DNA of 64,000 nt, from the NCBI RefSeq assembly GCF_034661175.1, contig NZ_CP141058.1:3906001-3970000 (forward strand), written 5' to 3'. The number at the start of each line of letters is the position of its first letter. Within the stretch, counting starts at the first letter, position 1. Under the pieces are notes generated by a model. It saw only the letters and a list, made by a program, of their open reading frames with translations, did not search any database and was not told the DNA's origin. This stretch comes from Nocardioides renjunii (lineage in GTDB: Bacteria > Actinomycetota > Actinomycetes > Propionibacteriales > Nocardioidaceae). This document shows positions 1 through 9,148 of the stretch, in pieces. The position numbers and the translations under genes are program-made.

Positions 1-1083
1 TTCCCCTTCAAGCCCTACTGCCGCGACTGCGGCCGCGACACCGTCACCATCACCTCCTACGACGACGAGACGACCGACCTCGCCTACACGTGCGAGTGCG
101 GCGGCTCCTTCGTCACCAACCTCGCGACGCAGGACGAGGGCAAGCTCGTGTGGAAGGTCGACTGGCCGATGCGCTGGGCGCACTACCACGTCGACTTCGA
201 GGCCGCCGGCGCCGACCACGCGACCCCCGGCTCCTCGTTCACGGTCGGGCACGAGCTCGTCGAGCGCTTCTTCGACATGCCGCGGCCCGCGTGGTTCGGC
301 TACGGCTTCGTCGGCTTCGCCGGCGTGCAGAAGATGTCGTCGTCGGCGGGCGGTGTCCCGACCGCGATCGACGCGCTGGAGGTGCTGGAGGCGCCGATCC
401 TGCGCTGGCTCTACGTCCGGCGCGCGCCCAAGCAGACCTTCACCGTCGACTTCGGTCCCGAGGTGGTCCGGCTCTACGACGAGTGGGACGCACTGGCCCG
501 CAAGGCCGCCGACCCCGAGAAGCGCGACGGCGCCGTGCTCGCCTGGGAGCGGGCCGCGCGCGTGGCGTCAGGACCGCTGCCGACCTCGAAGGTCGCCGTG
601 CCGTTCCGCACGCTGTCGTCGGTCGCCGACGTGACCGCCGGCTCGAGCGAGCTGATCAGCCGGGTCATCGACGACCTCGGGTTCGAGCACGACAGCGTCG
701 AGGACCTCCAGCCGCGCCTGGGGCGTGCGATGTCGTGGACCGCGTCGCTGCCGGAGGACCAGCGCACCACGGTCCGCGAGAGCCCGGACACGGAGCGCCT
801 CGCCTCGCTCGGCGAGGACGAGGAGCTGTGGCTGCGGATCTTCCTCGACCGCCTGCCGGACGAGGCCGATCTCGACGCAGTCACGAGCGTCGTCTACGGC
901 GTGCCGAAGGTCGCCCGCGGCCTCGGCTTCAAGGACGCCCCCACCGACCAGGTGAAGGCCGACCAGAAGGACTTCTTCCGGCTGCTCTACAACCTGCTCG
1001 TCTCCGCCGACCGCGGCCCGCGGCTGCCCACGCTCGTCGTGGCGCTCGGGCCGGCGAAGGTGCGTCGGCTGCTCGGCGCCTGA
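1..1083 (+). CDS. lysS: Lysyl-tRNA synthetase, class I (archaeal type), 5'-truncated
   Basis: Charges tRNA-Lys with lysine in the cytoplasm. The reading frame is already open at base 1, so the N-terminal half with the HIGH motif lies outside the window; 360 residues are visible. A four-cysteine zinc-knuckle pattern is seen near visible residues 7-10 (CRDC) and 31-33 (CEC). The class I signature KMSSS starts at visible residue 111, followed by an alpha-helical anticodon-binding region. KMSSS shows this is the class I enzyme of archaea and some actinobacteria rather than the class II LysRS of most bacteria. The gene ends convergent to a thioesterase gene 38 bases downstream. Confidence 0.93.
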   Translation, partial: FPFKPYCRDCGRDTVTITSYDDETTDLAYTCECGGSFVTNLATQDEGKLVWKVDWPMRWAHYHVDFEAAGADHATPGSSFTVGHELVERFFDMPRPAWFGYGFVGFAGVQKMSSSAGGVPTAIDALEVLEAPILRWLYVRRAPKQTFTVDFGPEVVRLYDEWDALARKAADPEKRDGAVLAWERAARVASGPLPTSKVAVPFRTLSSVADVTAGSSELISRVIDDLGFEHDSVEDLQPRLGRAMSWTASLPEDQRTTVRESPDTERLASLGEDEELWLRIFLDRLPDEADLDAVTSVVYGVPKVARGLGFKDAPTDQVKADQKDFFRLLYNLLVSADRGPRLPTLVVALGPAKVRRLLGA

Positions 1084-1120
1084 CGGCCCGGCCCGCTCGC
1101 CCCGCGCGGGTCAGCGCGGG

Positions 1121-1585
1121 TCAGCGCCGGAAGGTCGGCGGCTCGCCGAGGTAGCGCTCGAGGTCGGCGCGCACGGCGTCGCTGATGGGCCACGCGGCCT
1201 GTGCCGCGTGGTCCCAGAGGACGTTCACGCACTCCCAGACCGCGGCCGGCGCGCCGCCCGACTCGACGCGCAGCTCGGCCGCGACGGTGAAGGAGGACCG
1301 GCCGACCCGCGTCACCCAGAGCGAGGCCAGGAACGGCTGGTAGGGCACGAAGCGCATCTCGCCGTGGTACTCGATCGACTGGGACGCCACCAGCTCGGAC
1401 ACCCCCGGGCCGGCGGCGTGCAGCAGACCGGTCGCCTCCGGCGGGAGGCCGGGCAGGCGGGCGAACCGCAGGAACTCGTAACGCGCCTCGTCGAGCACCC
1501 GCACCGCCTCGACGTTGTCGACGTGGCCGGCGAGGTTGATGTCGCGGTAGCGCGCCTGGATCTCGGTCGTGAACGTCTCGCCCAT
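1121..1585 (-). CDS. Acyl-CoA thioesterase, 4HBT hotdog family
   Basis: A 154-residue single hotdog-fold protein. The N-terminus reads RYRDINLAGHVDNVEAVR, the usual substrate-pocket segment of YbgC/FatA-like thioesterases, with the catalytic Asp (here in RYRDINLAGHVDN). It probably hydrolyses an acyl-CoA thioester in the cytosol; the substrate cannot be read from sequence. ATG 1585 is chosen because the hotdog fold begins six residues later; a longer in-frame start at 1678 would add a Pro-rich tail that overlaps the divergent neighbour. It is convergent with lysS and divergent from the DUF3151 gene with only 43 bases between starts. Confidence 0.8.
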   Translation of the reverse strand: MGETFTTEIQARYRDINLAGHVDNVEAVRVLDEARYEFLRFARLPGLPPEATGLLHAAGPGVSELVASQSIEYHGEMRFVPYQPFLASLWVTRVGRSSFTVAAELRVESGGAPAAVWECVNVLWDHAAQAAWPISDAVRADLERYLGEPPTFRR

Positions 1586-1628
1586 GGCGGAAGTCTGTCC
1601 GACCGGGTCCGGGCCTAGGCTGGCGGGC

Positions 1629-2054
1629 ATGACCTCCGGACCCTTCGGCGGCGACCTGATGGCCGGTCCCCCGCCCACCCACCTGCCCGCCGACCCCGCC
1701 GACGCCGAGCTCGCCGGAGGCGACGCCCCGGCCGCGGTCGTACGCCGTCACCCGGCGTCGCCGGCCGCCTGGGCCGCGCTGGCGCTGCAGGCCAAGGACG
1801 CCGGCGCCGACGACGTGACCGTCTACGCCTACGCGCGCGTCGGCTACCACCGCTCCCTCGACATGCTGCGGCGCAACGGGTGGAAGGGCCACGGGCCGGT
1901 GCCGTGGGAGCACGAGGCCAACCGCGGCTTCCTGCGCTCGCTCGCGCTCCTCGCCCTGGCCGCCCGTGCCATCGGCGAGACCGAGGAGTGGGAGCGCTGC
2001 TCCACCTTCCTGCGCGACTCCAGCGCCACGGCGGCGGACGAGCTGCTCGGCTGA
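1629..2054 (+). CDS. DUF3151 family protein
   Basis: A 141-residue soluble protein found across Actinobacteria. The core motif YHRSLDMLRRNGWKGHGPVP followed by WEHEANRGFLRSL (about residues 74-110) is the hallmark of DUF3151, whose function is unknown. ATG 1629 follows the leader of the divergent thioesterase gene; an in-frame ATG at 1659 is possible but would remove little. No catalytic motif is recognised. It stands alone, followed by about 90 bases without any strong signal before the DUF3311/symporter pair. Confidence 0.8.
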   Translation: MTSGPFGGDLMAGPPPTHLPADPADAELAGGDAPAAVVRRHPASPAAWAALALQAKDAGADDVTVYAYARVGYHRSLDMLRRNGWKGHGPVPWEHEANRGFLRSLALLALAARAIGETEEWERCSTFLRDSSATAADELLG

Positions 2055-2147
2055 CCTGACCGTTCGTCGCGTCAGACGGACCGCTGGCCGCGACACGGCA
2101 CCTGCGGGCGGAGTGACGACCGTCACCGCGGGCGTAGGGTCGCGCGC

Positions 2148-2432
2148 ATGAGTCTCGGCAACAACTCCCCTCAGTCGCGCCCGGATCCCGAGGTGCCGCC
2201 CACCGACATGCGCAAGATGGCGCTGGCCGGCGTCCTGCTCGCCATCCCGATCGTCGTGCTCCTGTGGGTGCCGCACTACGCGAAGGTGGAGCCGACGCTC
2301 TTCGGCTTCCCCTTCTTCTTCTGGTACCAGTTCCTCTGGGTCTTCCTGTGCTCCGCGATGACCTACGCGGCCTTCCGCCTGACGCTCTCGGCCCGCGGCA
2401 AGACCTCGCACAAGGCCGGTGAGGACCGATGA
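2148..2432 (+). CDS. DUF3311 small membrane subunit, symporter partner
   Basis: A 94-residue protein with two predicted membrane helices (about residues 24-44 and 52-76) joined by a short loop ending FGFPFFFWYQ, typical of DUF3311. Proteins of this family are encoded directly upstream of sodium:solute symporters and are thought to be small accessory subunits. Its stop codon overlaps the start of the symporter gene (ATGA at 2429-2432), so the two are translationally coupled. The ATG sits a few bases after a purine-poor leader, so the ribosome site is weak. Confidence 0.8.
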   Translation: MSLGNNSPQSRPDPEVPPTDMRKMALAGVLLAIPIVVLLWVPHYAKVEPTLFGFPFFFWYQFLWVFLCSAMTYAAFRLTLSARGKTSHKAGEDR

Positions 2433-4180
2433 CCCCCGAGCTGACCGTGCTGGCCGCCGACACCGACGGCGTCAACGGCGTCGCCCTGGCCGTGCTGGTC
2501 GTGCTGTTCCTGATCGTCACCGTGGCCGGGTTCATGGCCAGCCGGTTCAAGCGCGCCGACTCCATGGAGTCCCTCGACGAGTGGGGCCTGGGCGGGCGGT
2601 CGTTCGGCACGTGGATCACGTGGTTCCTGCTCGGCGGCGACCTCTACACGGCCTACACCTTCGTCGCGGTGCCGGCGGCGATGTTCGCGACCGGGGCGGT
2701 GGCCGGCTTCTTCGCGGTCCCCTACACGATCATCCTCTACCCGATCATCTTCATCTTCATGGCGCGGCTGTGGTCGGTGAGCCACCGCCACGGCTACGTC
2801 ACGCCGGCCGACTTCGTCCGCGGCAGGTACGACGACCGCGGGCTGTCGCTCGCCGTCGCGGTCACCGGCTTCGTGGCGACCATGCCCTACATCGCGCTGC
2901 AGCTCGTCGGCATCCAGGCGGTGCTCGAGGTCGTCGGGCTCGGTGGCGGCGACAACATCATCGCCAAGGACGCCCCGCTCTTCATCGCCTTCGCGGTGCT
3001 GGCGGCCTACACCTACTCCAGCGGCCTGCGCGCGCCGGCGGTGATCGCGTTCGTCAAGGACATCCTCATCTACCTCGTCATCATCGTCGCGGTCATCTAC
3101 CTGCCCGGGCAGGTCGGCGGCTGGGAGGCGATCTTCGGGGCGGCCGAGGACAAGATGGACGCCAACAACGCGGCGGCGGTCGAGGCCGGGCTCAACCCGA
3201 CCTCCTCGTTCGTGCCCGGCTCCGGTGCCTTCTGGGCGTACGCGACCCTGGCGCTCGGCTCGGCCATGGCGCTGTTCATGTACCCGCACTCGGTGACCGC
3301 GTCGCTGTCGTCGAACTCGCGGAACACGATCCGCCGCAACGCCTCGATCCTGCCGGCGTACTCCTTCGTGCTCGGGTTGCTGGCCCTGCTCGGCTGGGTC
3401 GCCATCGCGGCCGGCACGCAGCCGATCGGGCTCGACGGCGAGCCCAACGCGCAGCTGGTGATCCCGCAGCTGTTCGAGGACATGTTCCCGTCGTGGTTCG
3501 CGGGCGTGGCCTTCGCCGCCATCGCGATCGGCGCGCTCGTGCCGGCCGCGATCATGTCGATCGCCGCGGCCAACACGTTCAGCCGCAACATCTACAAGGA
3601 GTGGATCAACAAGGGCGCCACCCCGGCCCAGGAGGCGAAGGTCTCCAAGCTGATGTCGCTGCTGGTCAAGGCCTTCGCGCTGGTCTTCGTCCTGACGCTC
3701 GACAAGCAGAACGCGATCAACTTCCAGCTCCTCGGCGGCATCTGGATCATGCAGACGTTCCCGGCCATCGTGTTCAGCCTCTTCACCCGGTGGTTCCACC
3801 GCTACGGCCTGCTGCTCGGCTGGGCGGTCGGCCTCGTCTACGGGACCGTCGAGGCCTACCAGGTCGTCAACCCGGTCACCGGCAAGCACTTCGGCGGCTC
3901 GACGGCCCTCATCCCGGGCATCGGCGAGCTCGGCTACATCGCCGTGACGGCGTTCGTGCTCAACGTGGTCGTCGCCGTCGTGGTGACCGCAGTCATGCGC
4001 GCGATGAAGGTCTCCAACGGCCACGACGAGACCATCCCGTTCGACTACTTCGCCGACGCGGACGACCCGCGCGTGCAGAAGGACCTGGTCGAGCACGACG
4101 CGGACGTCGCCACCGACGCCCGGGCGCCGCACCACGAGGCCGACGGCGACGACGTACCGGGCAGCACACCGGCCCGCTGA
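2429..4180 (+). CDS. Sodium:solute symporter, MctP-like (monocarboxylate) family
   Basis: A 583-residue inner-membrane carrier with about 13 hydrophobic segments. The N-terminal region DSMESLDEWGLGGRSFGTW and the following GGDLYTAYTF are typical of the SSS family, subgroup MctP/YidK-like, which takes up lactate, pyruvate, alanine or other small monocarboxylates using a cation gradient. Coupling to a DUF3311 gene by a 4-base overlap supports that subgroup. The substrate is inferred from family only. The C-terminal 60 residues are charged and cytoplasmic. A strong inverted repeat follows the stop codon. Confidence 0.85.
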   Translation: MTPELTVLAADTDGVNGVALAVLVVLFLIVTVAGFMASRFKRADSMESLDEWGLGGRSFGTWITWFLLGGDLYTAYTFVAVPAAMFATGAVAGFFAVPYTIILYPIIFIFMARLWSVSHRHGYVTPADFVRGRYDDRGLSLAVAVTGFVATMPYIALQLVGIQAVLEVVGLGGGDNIIAKDAPLFIAFAVLAAYTYSSGLRAPAVIAFVKDILIYLVIIVAVIYLPGQVGGWEAIFGAAEDKMDANNAAAVEAGLNPTSSFVPGSGAFWAYATLALGSAMALFMYPHSVTASLSSNSRNTIRRNASILPAYSFVLGLLALLGWVAIAAGTQPIGLDGEPNAQLVIPQLFEDMFPSWFAGVAFAAIAIGALVPAAIMSIAAANTFSRNIYKEWINKGATPAQEAKVSKLMSLLVKAFALVFVLTLDKQNAINFQLLGGIWIMQTFPAIVFSLFTRWFHRYGLLLGWAVGLVYGTVEAYQVVNPVTGKHFGGSTALIPGIGELGYIAVTAFVLNVVVAVVVTAVMRAMKVSNGHDETIPFDYFADADDPRVQKDLVEHDADVATDARAPHHEADGDDVPGSTPAR

Positions 4181-4198
4181 CGCCGTACGACTCTACCG

Positions 4199-4250
4199 GG
4201 CGGTGGGTGAGGCAGGTTCTCGACGCGGGGAACCTGCCTCACCCACCGCT
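4199..4250 (+). terminator. Strong hairpin after the symporter gene
   Basis: A perfect 18-bp inverted repeat (arms 4201-4218 and 4231-4248, left arm CGGTGGGTGAGGCAGGTT) around a 12-base loop, extendable on both sides through further G-C and G-U pairs. It sits 20 bases after the symporter stop and about 40 bases before the next start on the same strand. There is no U-tract, as usual for terminators in G+C-rich actinobacteria. It could also act on RNA stability. Confidence 0.7.
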
Positions 4251-4288
4251 GCCCGTCGGACGCCGGCGGAATCGATGTCCGCGGCCCG

Positions 4289-5815
4289 GTGTTCACTGGG
4301 ACCGTGACTGCGACCGACGCCCGAGGGACGACCGACCGGACCGACCAGACCAGCCCGTGGCCCGCCCTGGTGGCGCTGTGCATCGGGTTCTTCATGATCC
4401 TGGTCGACACCACGATCGTGACGGTCGCGACGCCAGCGATCATCGAGGACCTCCAGGCCGGGGTCAACGAGGTCGTGTGGGTGACCAGCGCCTACCTCCT
4501 CGCCTACGCCGTGCCCGTGCTGATCACCGGCCGGCTGGGCGACCGCTACGGCCCCAAGAACCTCTACCTCGTCGGCCTCGTCGTCTTCACCGTCGCCTCG
4601 CTGGCGTGCGGGCTCACCTCGACCATCGAGGGCCTGATCGTCGCGCGCGTCGCGCAGGGGCTCGGCGCGTCGATGATGACTCCGCAGACGATGTCGGTGA
4701 TCACCCGCATCTTCCCGATCGAGCGCCGCGGCTCCGCCATGGCGCTGTGGGGCGCCACCGCCGGTGTCGCGACCCTGGTCGGCCCGATCGCGGGCGGCGT
4801 CCTGGTCGACACGCTGGGCTGGGAGTGGATCTTCTTCGTCAACGTGCCGGTCGGCGTGGTCGCGTTCGCGCTCGCCTGGCGGCTGGTCCCGCGGCTGGAG
4901 ACCAACGACCACCGCTTCGACTGGCTCGGGGTCGCGCTGAGCGGCGCCGGAATGTTCCTGCTGGTCTTCGGCATCCAGGAGGGCGAGCAGTACGACTGGT
5001 CGACGATCGTCGGGCCCATCACGGTGTGGTCGCTGATCGTCGCGGGCCTGGTGGTGCTGGCGCTCTTCGTGCTGTGGCAGGCGCGCAACCGCGACGAGCC
5101 GCTGGTGCCGCTGAGCCTGTTCGCCGACCGCAACTTCTCGGTGTCCAACCTCGCCATCACGACCGTGTCGTTCGCCTTCACGGCGATGGGGTTCCCGCTG
5201 ATGCTGTGGGCCCAGCTGGTGCGCGGCTACTCCCCCACCCAGGCGGGCCTGCTGCTCGCGCCGATGGCGATCACCTCCATCCTGGCCGCACCCGTGGCCG
5301 GGCGGCTCACCGACCGGGTGCACCCGCGGGTGTTGACGCTGGGCGGGTTCGCCGGCCTCGGGGTGGCGCTGCTGGTCCTGCAGGCCGTCCTCACGCCCGA
5401 CACCCCGCTGTGGCAGCTGGTCGCGGCGTTCGCGCTGATGGGCGTGGGCAGCTCGTTCCTCTGGGGCCCGCTGGCCACCACGGCCAACCGCAACCTGCCG
5501 CCGCAGCGTGCCGGCGCCGGCTCGGGGGTCTACAACGCGACGCGCCAGGTCGGGGCCGTCCTCGGCTCCGCCGCGATCGCGGTGCTCATCGACGCCCGCC
5601 TCGCGGCCAACGGGCTGACGTTCTCGCCCTCCGAGGGCTCGGCCGGTGGCGGCACGCTGCCGGCGCAGGTCGCCGAGCCGTTCACCGAGGCGATGGCGCA
5701 GTCACTGCTGCTCCTGCCGGCGGTGCTGCTGCTGGGCCTGCTGGCGGTGGTCTTCTTCGAGCGGCCCCGCCACTTCGCCGCGCGTCCGGGCACCGAGGAG
5801 ACCTCCGCGGCCTGA
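4289..5815 (+). CDS. MFS drug exporter, DHA2 (EmrB/QacA) family, 14 TM
   Basis: A 508-residue inner-membrane proton antiporter. The first helix carries the DHA2 motif LVDTTIVTVATPAI. The motif A loop GRLGDRYGPKNLY is seen near residues 75-88, and the antiporter-type motif C region with GPIAGGVLVD lies in helix 5. About 14 hydrophobic segments distinguish it from 12-TM DHA1 exporters. The substrate is unknown, likely a hydrophobic cation, drug or metabolite. Both GTG 4289 and GTG 4304 are plausible starts; the second leaves a shorter tail before helix 1. No regulator gene adjoins it. Confidence 0.85.
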   Translation: MFTGTVTATDARGTTDRTDQTSPWPALVALCIGFFMILVDTTIVTVATPAIIEDLQAGVNEVVWVTSAYLLAYAVPVLITGRLGDRYGPKNLYLVGLVVFTVASLACGLTSTIEGLIVARVAQGLGASMMTPQTMSVITRIFPIERRGSAMALWGATAGVATLVGPIAGGVLVDTLGWEWIFFVNVPVGVVAFALAWRLVPRLETNDHRFDWLGVALSGAGMFLLVFGIQEGEQYDWSTIVGPITVWSLIVAGLVVLALFVLWQARNRDEPLVPLSLFADRNFSVSNLAITTVSFAFTAMGFPLMLWAQLVRGYSPTQAGLLLAPMAITSILAAPVAGRLTDRVHPRVLTLGGFAGLGVALLVLQAVLTPDTPLWQLVAAFALMGVGSSFLWGPLATTANRNLPPQRAGAGSGVYNATRQVGAVLGSAAIAVLIDARLAANGLTFSPSEGSAGGGTLPAQVAEPFTEAMAQSLLLLPAVLLLGLLAVVFFERPRHFAARPGTEETSAA

Positions 5816-5822
5816 ACGCGGT

Positions 5823-5878
5823 CGAGCGGTGGCCCAGCCACGTTCCGCGTGAGTGGAACGTGGCCCGGCCACCGCTCG
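5823..5878. terminator. Bidirectional terminator between convergent genes
   Basis: A long interrupted inverted repeat. Outer arms of 11 bp (5823-5833 with 5868-5878) and inner arms of 9 bp (5838-5846 with 5855-5863) are separated by a small internal loop, with an 8-base terminal loop. It lies between the convergent MFS exporter and aldolase genes, so it probably ends transcription from both sides. Confidence 0.75.
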
Positions 5879-5898
5879 GTCCGGGGTCCGGGCGGGAC

Positions 5899-6933
5899 TC
5901 AGCCCGCGAGCGAGGTCCCGGCGGAGCGCAGGTGCTGGCACGCCTCGACGATGCGCTCGGCCATGCCGGCCTCGGCGGCCTTGCCCCAGGCGCGCGGGTC
6001 GTAGGCCTTCTTGTTGCCGACCTCCCCGTCGACCTTCAGCACGCCGTCGTAGTTGGCGAACATGTGGGCCGCGACGGGGCGGGTGAAGGCGTACTGCGTG
6101 TCGGTGTCGACGTTCATCTTCACCACGCCGAAGTCGACGGCGTCGCTGATCTCCTGGGCGGTCGAGCCGGACCCGCCGTGGAAGACCAGGTCGAAGGGCC
6201 GGTCGTCGGCGCCGCGGCCGAGCTCGGAGGCGGCGGCCTCCTGGGCGATCTTGAGGATCTCGGGGCGCAGCTTGACGTTGCCCGGCTTGTAGACCCCGTG
6301 CACGTTGCCGAAGGTGAGCGCGGTCAGGTAGCGGCCGTTCTCGCCGGCGCCGAGCGCCTTGATCGTGGCGACCGCGTCCTCGGGGGTGGTGTAGAGCTGG
6401 TCGTTGATCTCGTTGGCGACGCCGTCCTCCTCGCCACCGACCACGCCGACCTCGATCTCGAGGATGATCCGCGCGGCCGCGCACTTGGCCAGCAGCTCCT
6501 CGGCGATCTGGAGGTTCTCCTCCAGCGGCACCGCGGAGCCGTCCCACATGTGCGACTGGAAGAGCGGCGCCTCGCCGCGGGCGACCCGCTCGGCGGAGAT
6601 GTCGAGCAGCGGGCGCACGAAGCCGTCGAGCTTGCCCTGCGGGCAGTGGTCGGTGTGCAGCGCGATGTTGACGGGGTAGTTCTTGGCGACCTCGGCGGCG
6701 TAGGCGGCGAAGGCGACCGAGCCGCTGACCATGTCCTTGATCGACGGCCCGGAGAGGTACTCCGCACCACCGGTGGAGACCTGGATGATCCCGTCGGAGC
6801 CGGCGTCGGCGAAGCCCTTCAGCGCGGCGTTGAGGGTCTGGGAGGACGACACGTTGATGGCCGGGTAGGCGAAGGACTTCGACTTCGCGGCGTCCAGCAT
6901 CTGCGCGTACACCTCGGGGGTGGCGATGGGCAT
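5899..6933 (-). CDS. fbaA: Fructose-bisphosphate aldolase, class II
   Basis: A 344-residue zinc enzyme of glycolysis/gluconeogenesis that splits fructose 1,6-bisphosphate into glyceraldehyde 3-phosphate and dihydroxyacetone phosphate. Metal and active-site segments are seen: ALHTDHCPQGKLDGF (first zinc His and catalytic Asp), a GNVHGVYKPGNVKL segment (second zinc His), LVFHGGSGS (third zinc His) and the phosphate-binding NVDTDTQYAF. The length fits class II-A enzymes. ATG 6933 is preceded by an AGGAGA ribosome site. The gene is monocistronic and ends at the bidirectional hairpin. Confidence 0.95.
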   Translation of the reverse strand: MPIATPEVYAQMLDAAKSKSFAYPAINVSSSQTLNAALKGFADAGSDGIIQVSTGGAEYLSGPSIKDMVSGSVAFAAYAAEVAKNYPVNIALHTDHCPQGKLDGFVRPLLDISAERVARGEAPLFQSHMWDGSAVPLEENLQIAEELLAKCAAARIILEIEVGVVGGEEDGVANEINDQLYTTPEDAVATIKALGAGENGRYLTALTFGNVHGVYKPGNVKLRPEILKIAQEAAASELGRGADDRPFDLVFHGGSGSTAQEISDAVDFGVVKMNVDTDTQYAFTRPVAAHMFANYDGVLKVDGEVGNKKAYDPRAWGKAAEAGMAERIVEACQHLRSAGTSLAG

Positions 6934-7054
6934 CGGAGATCTCCTCGTGAGCGGCTCGTACGGTCCGGCAGGCGTTGCCAACCCTAGTGGCTACCGGCCA
7001 GTCGCGATCCTCGCCCGACGGCGTCTCACCACGTGACGACCGGCCGGTCGCGGC

Positions 7055-7756
7055 CTACCCCCGCCAGGCGTCCTCGCCACCGAGGTCGGCGTGGGCGCGC
7101 ACCCAGCCGTGCATCGCGATGGCCGCGGCCGCGCTGGCGTTGATCGAGCGGGTGGAGCCGAACTGCGCGATCGAGAAGGTGGCGTCGCAGACCTCCCGCG
7201 CGGTGGCGGAGAGCCCCGGCCCCTCCTGCCCGAACAGGAAGCACACCCGCCGCGGCAGCTCCATCGTCTCGAGGTGCAGCGACCCGGGCAGGTTGTCGAT
7301 GCCGAGCAGCCGCACGGGCTCGCCGTCGGGCGTCGGCAGGTCGTGGAGGTACGCCGCCAGGCCGGCGGCGTCGGCGTGGTGGCGGACGTGCTGGTAGCGG
7401 TCGGTGACCATCGCCCCGCGCCGGTTCCACCGCCGGTTGCCGACGATGTGGACCTCGGCGGCGAGGAAGGCGTTGGCGGTGCGGACGATCGTGCCTATGT
7501 TGAAGTCGTGCTGCCAGTTCTCGATCGCGACGTGGAAGTCGTGCCGCCGGGTGTCGAGGTCGCTGACGATCGCCTCGAGCGTCCAGTAGCGGTAGCGGTC
7601 GATGACGTTGCGCCGGTCCCCGTCGCGCAGCAGCTCGGGGTCCCAGTGCGCGCCCTGAGGCCACGGGCCCTCCCAGGGCCCCACCCCGACCTCGGGCGGG
7701 CCGTGCGGCATCGGGTCGTACGGCGCCCGCTCCTCGTCGCCGGATCCTGGCTGCAT
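7055..7756 (-). CDS. TrmH/SpoU family RNA 2'-O-methyltransferase
   Basis: A 233-residue SPOUT-fold enzyme that transfers methyl from S-adenosylmethionine to a ribose 2'-OH of tRNA or rRNA. The three SpoU motifs are present in order: motif 1 NIGTIVRTANAF, motif 2 LFGQEGPGLS, motif 3 SINASAAAAIAMHGW. The N-terminal 50 residues are an acidic, Pro-rich extension. The exact RNA target cannot be assigned. It is divergent from the DedA gene, with about 50 bases between starts. Confidence 0.87.
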   Translation of the reverse strand: MQPGSGDEERAPYDPMPHGPPEVGVGPWEGPWPQGAHWDPELLRDGDRRNVIDRYRYWTLEAIVSDLDTRRHDFHVAIENWQHDFNIGTIVRTANAFLAAEVHIVGNRRWNRRGAMVTDRYQHVRHHADAAGLAAYLHDLPTPDGEPVRLLGIDNLPGSLHLETMELPRRVCFLFGQEGPGLSATAREVCDATFSIAQFGSTRSINASAAAAIAMHGWVRAHADLGGEDAWRG

Positions 7757-7808
7757 GGGAGCACCCTAGGCAGGCCCGGACGGGGCGCCGCTGGCTAGGG
7801 TGGCGCCC

Positions 7809-8555
7809 GTGAGCGCACTGGGGGACCTGCCTGCCGTCGTACTGCCGATGCTCCTCGGCATCGACTGGATGGACCCCAACTGGCTCCTGGACCGCTTCGG
7901 CGCCGAGCTCTTCTGGATCAGCCTGGCCATCGTCTTCATCGAGTGCGGGCTGTTCTTCCCGGTCCTGCCCGGCGACACGCTCCTGTTCGCGCTCGGCCTC
8001 TTCATCGCGACCGAGCAGCTCGACCTCGTCCCGGGACCGGCCTTCGCCGAGCTCCTGGTCGTGATGGCCGCGCTCGTCGCGGCCGGCTTCCTCGGCAACG
8101 TCGTCGGCTACGAGATCGGCCGCAAGCTCGGACCACCGCTCTACGAGCGCGACGGCAGGATCATCAAGCGCAAGTACTTCGACCAGACGACGGCGTTCTT
8201 CGACCGCCACGGCAACAAGGCGCTGGTCATCGGCCGCTTCGTCCCGTTCGTGCGCACCTACATCACCGTCGTGGCCGGGGTGACCCGGATGGACCGGCGC
8301 CGCTTCTTCCTGTGGAGCCTGGTCGGCGCGGTGCTGTGGGTGGCGTCCATCTGCCTGCTCGGGTTCTTCCTCGGCGACGCGTTCCCCGCCCTCGGCGAGA
8401 GCATCGACAAGCTGATCATCGCGATCCTGGCGTTCTCCGTCGTGCCGATCGCCATCGAGTGGGTACGCCACCGGCGCACCCACGCACCGGGCGCCGAGGT
8501 CGGCCCCCACGACGGCGGGCCGGACCGCGACATCACGGGCCGCGACCTGGACTGA
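7809..8555 (+). CDS. DedA family membrane protein
   Basis: A 248-residue SNARE-associated/VTT domain protein with about five hydrophobic stretches. The family signature GRFVPFVRTYITVVAGVTRM is present, as is the upstream PGDTLLFALG segment with its conserved acidic residue. DedA proteins act in the cytoplasmic membrane; several are now linked to undecaprenyl-phosphate or phosphatidylethanolamine flipping, others only to envelope homeostasis. GTG 7809 is preferred; GTG 7800, three codons upstream, is equally open. Confidence 0.87.
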   Translation: MSALGDLPAVVLPMLLGIDWMDPNWLLDRFGAELFWISLAIVFIECGLFFPVLPGDTLLFALGLFIATEQLDLVPGPAFAELLVVMAALVAAGFLGNVVGYEIGRKLGPPLYERDGRIIKRKYFDQTTAFFDRHGNKALVIGRFVPFVRTYITVVAGVTRMDRRRFFLWSLVGAVLWVASICLLGFFLGDAFPALGESIDKLIIAILAFSVVPIAIEWVRHRRTHAPGAEVGPHDGGPDRDITGRDLD

Positions 8556-8586
8556 CCGGCCGGCCCTGCCCGCGTGCGGGCCACCG

Positions 8587-9114
8587 TCAGCGGTGGACGG
8601 AGTCCAGGTCCGCGCGGGTGAGCACGGAGCGGACCTCCAGGCCGACGTCGGCCAGGGGGTCCTCGCCGGCCGGTGAGCGGTCGATGGCGCAGACGACCAC
8701 CTCGACCGTCGCGCCGGCGTCGCGCAGCGCGCGGGTCGCGTCGCGCACGGCACCGCCCGTGGTGATGACGTCCTCGATGACGGTGATGCGGCGGCCCGCC
8801 ACGTCCGGGCCCTCGGCGAGCTTGCAGGTGCCGTACTCCTTGGCCTGCTTGCGCACGAAGAGCGCCGGCAGCCCGGACTTGGCCGACACCATGGTGGCGA
8901 TCGGGATGCCGCCCAGCTCGAGTCCGCCGAGCAGCTCGGTGTCCGGCGGCAGCAGGTCGAGCATCCGTGTGGCGACGCGGTCGAGCAGCGCCGGCTGGGC
9001 CTCGAAGAGGTACTTGTCGAAGTAGGTGTCGGCGACCTGTCCCGACCTGAGGGTGAACTCCCCGGTCAGGCGGCAGGCCGCGTCGATGTCGCGTGCGAGC
9101 GTCTCGTCAACCAC
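8587..9114 (-). CDS. pyrE: Orotate phosphoribosyltransferase
   Basis: A 175-residue type I phosphoribosyltransferase of de novo pyrimidine synthesis; it joins orotate and PRPP to give orotidine 5'-phosphate. The PRPP-binding loop ITVIEDVITTGGAVRDA is present, as are the lysine-rich flexible loop around VRKQAKEYG and an N-terminal substrate segment with SGQVADTYFDKY. The length is slightly short of the roughly 210-residue E. coli enzyme but usual for actinobacteria. It lies alone, convergent with the DedA gene and 34 bases from the sortase gene on the same strand. Confidence 0.92.
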   Translation of the reverse strand: MVDETLARDIDAACRLTGEFTLRSGQVADTYFDKYLFEAQPALLDRVATRMLDLLPPDTELLGGLELGGIPIATMVSAKSGLPALFVRKQAKEYGTCKLAEGPDVAGRRITVIEDVITTGGAVRDATRALRDAGATVEVVVCAIDRSPAGEDPLADVGLEVRSVLTRADLDSVHR

Positions 9115-9148
9115 GCCCGCAGCCTAGCGACGCGGCCCGTCGCCGGCG

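Noticed and set aside
2419..6987. A 1522-codon open frame on the plus strand
   Set aside because: It runs across several clear genes in another frame and is Arg/Gly/Pro-rich low-complexity translation, a by-product of high G+C content that removes stop codons.
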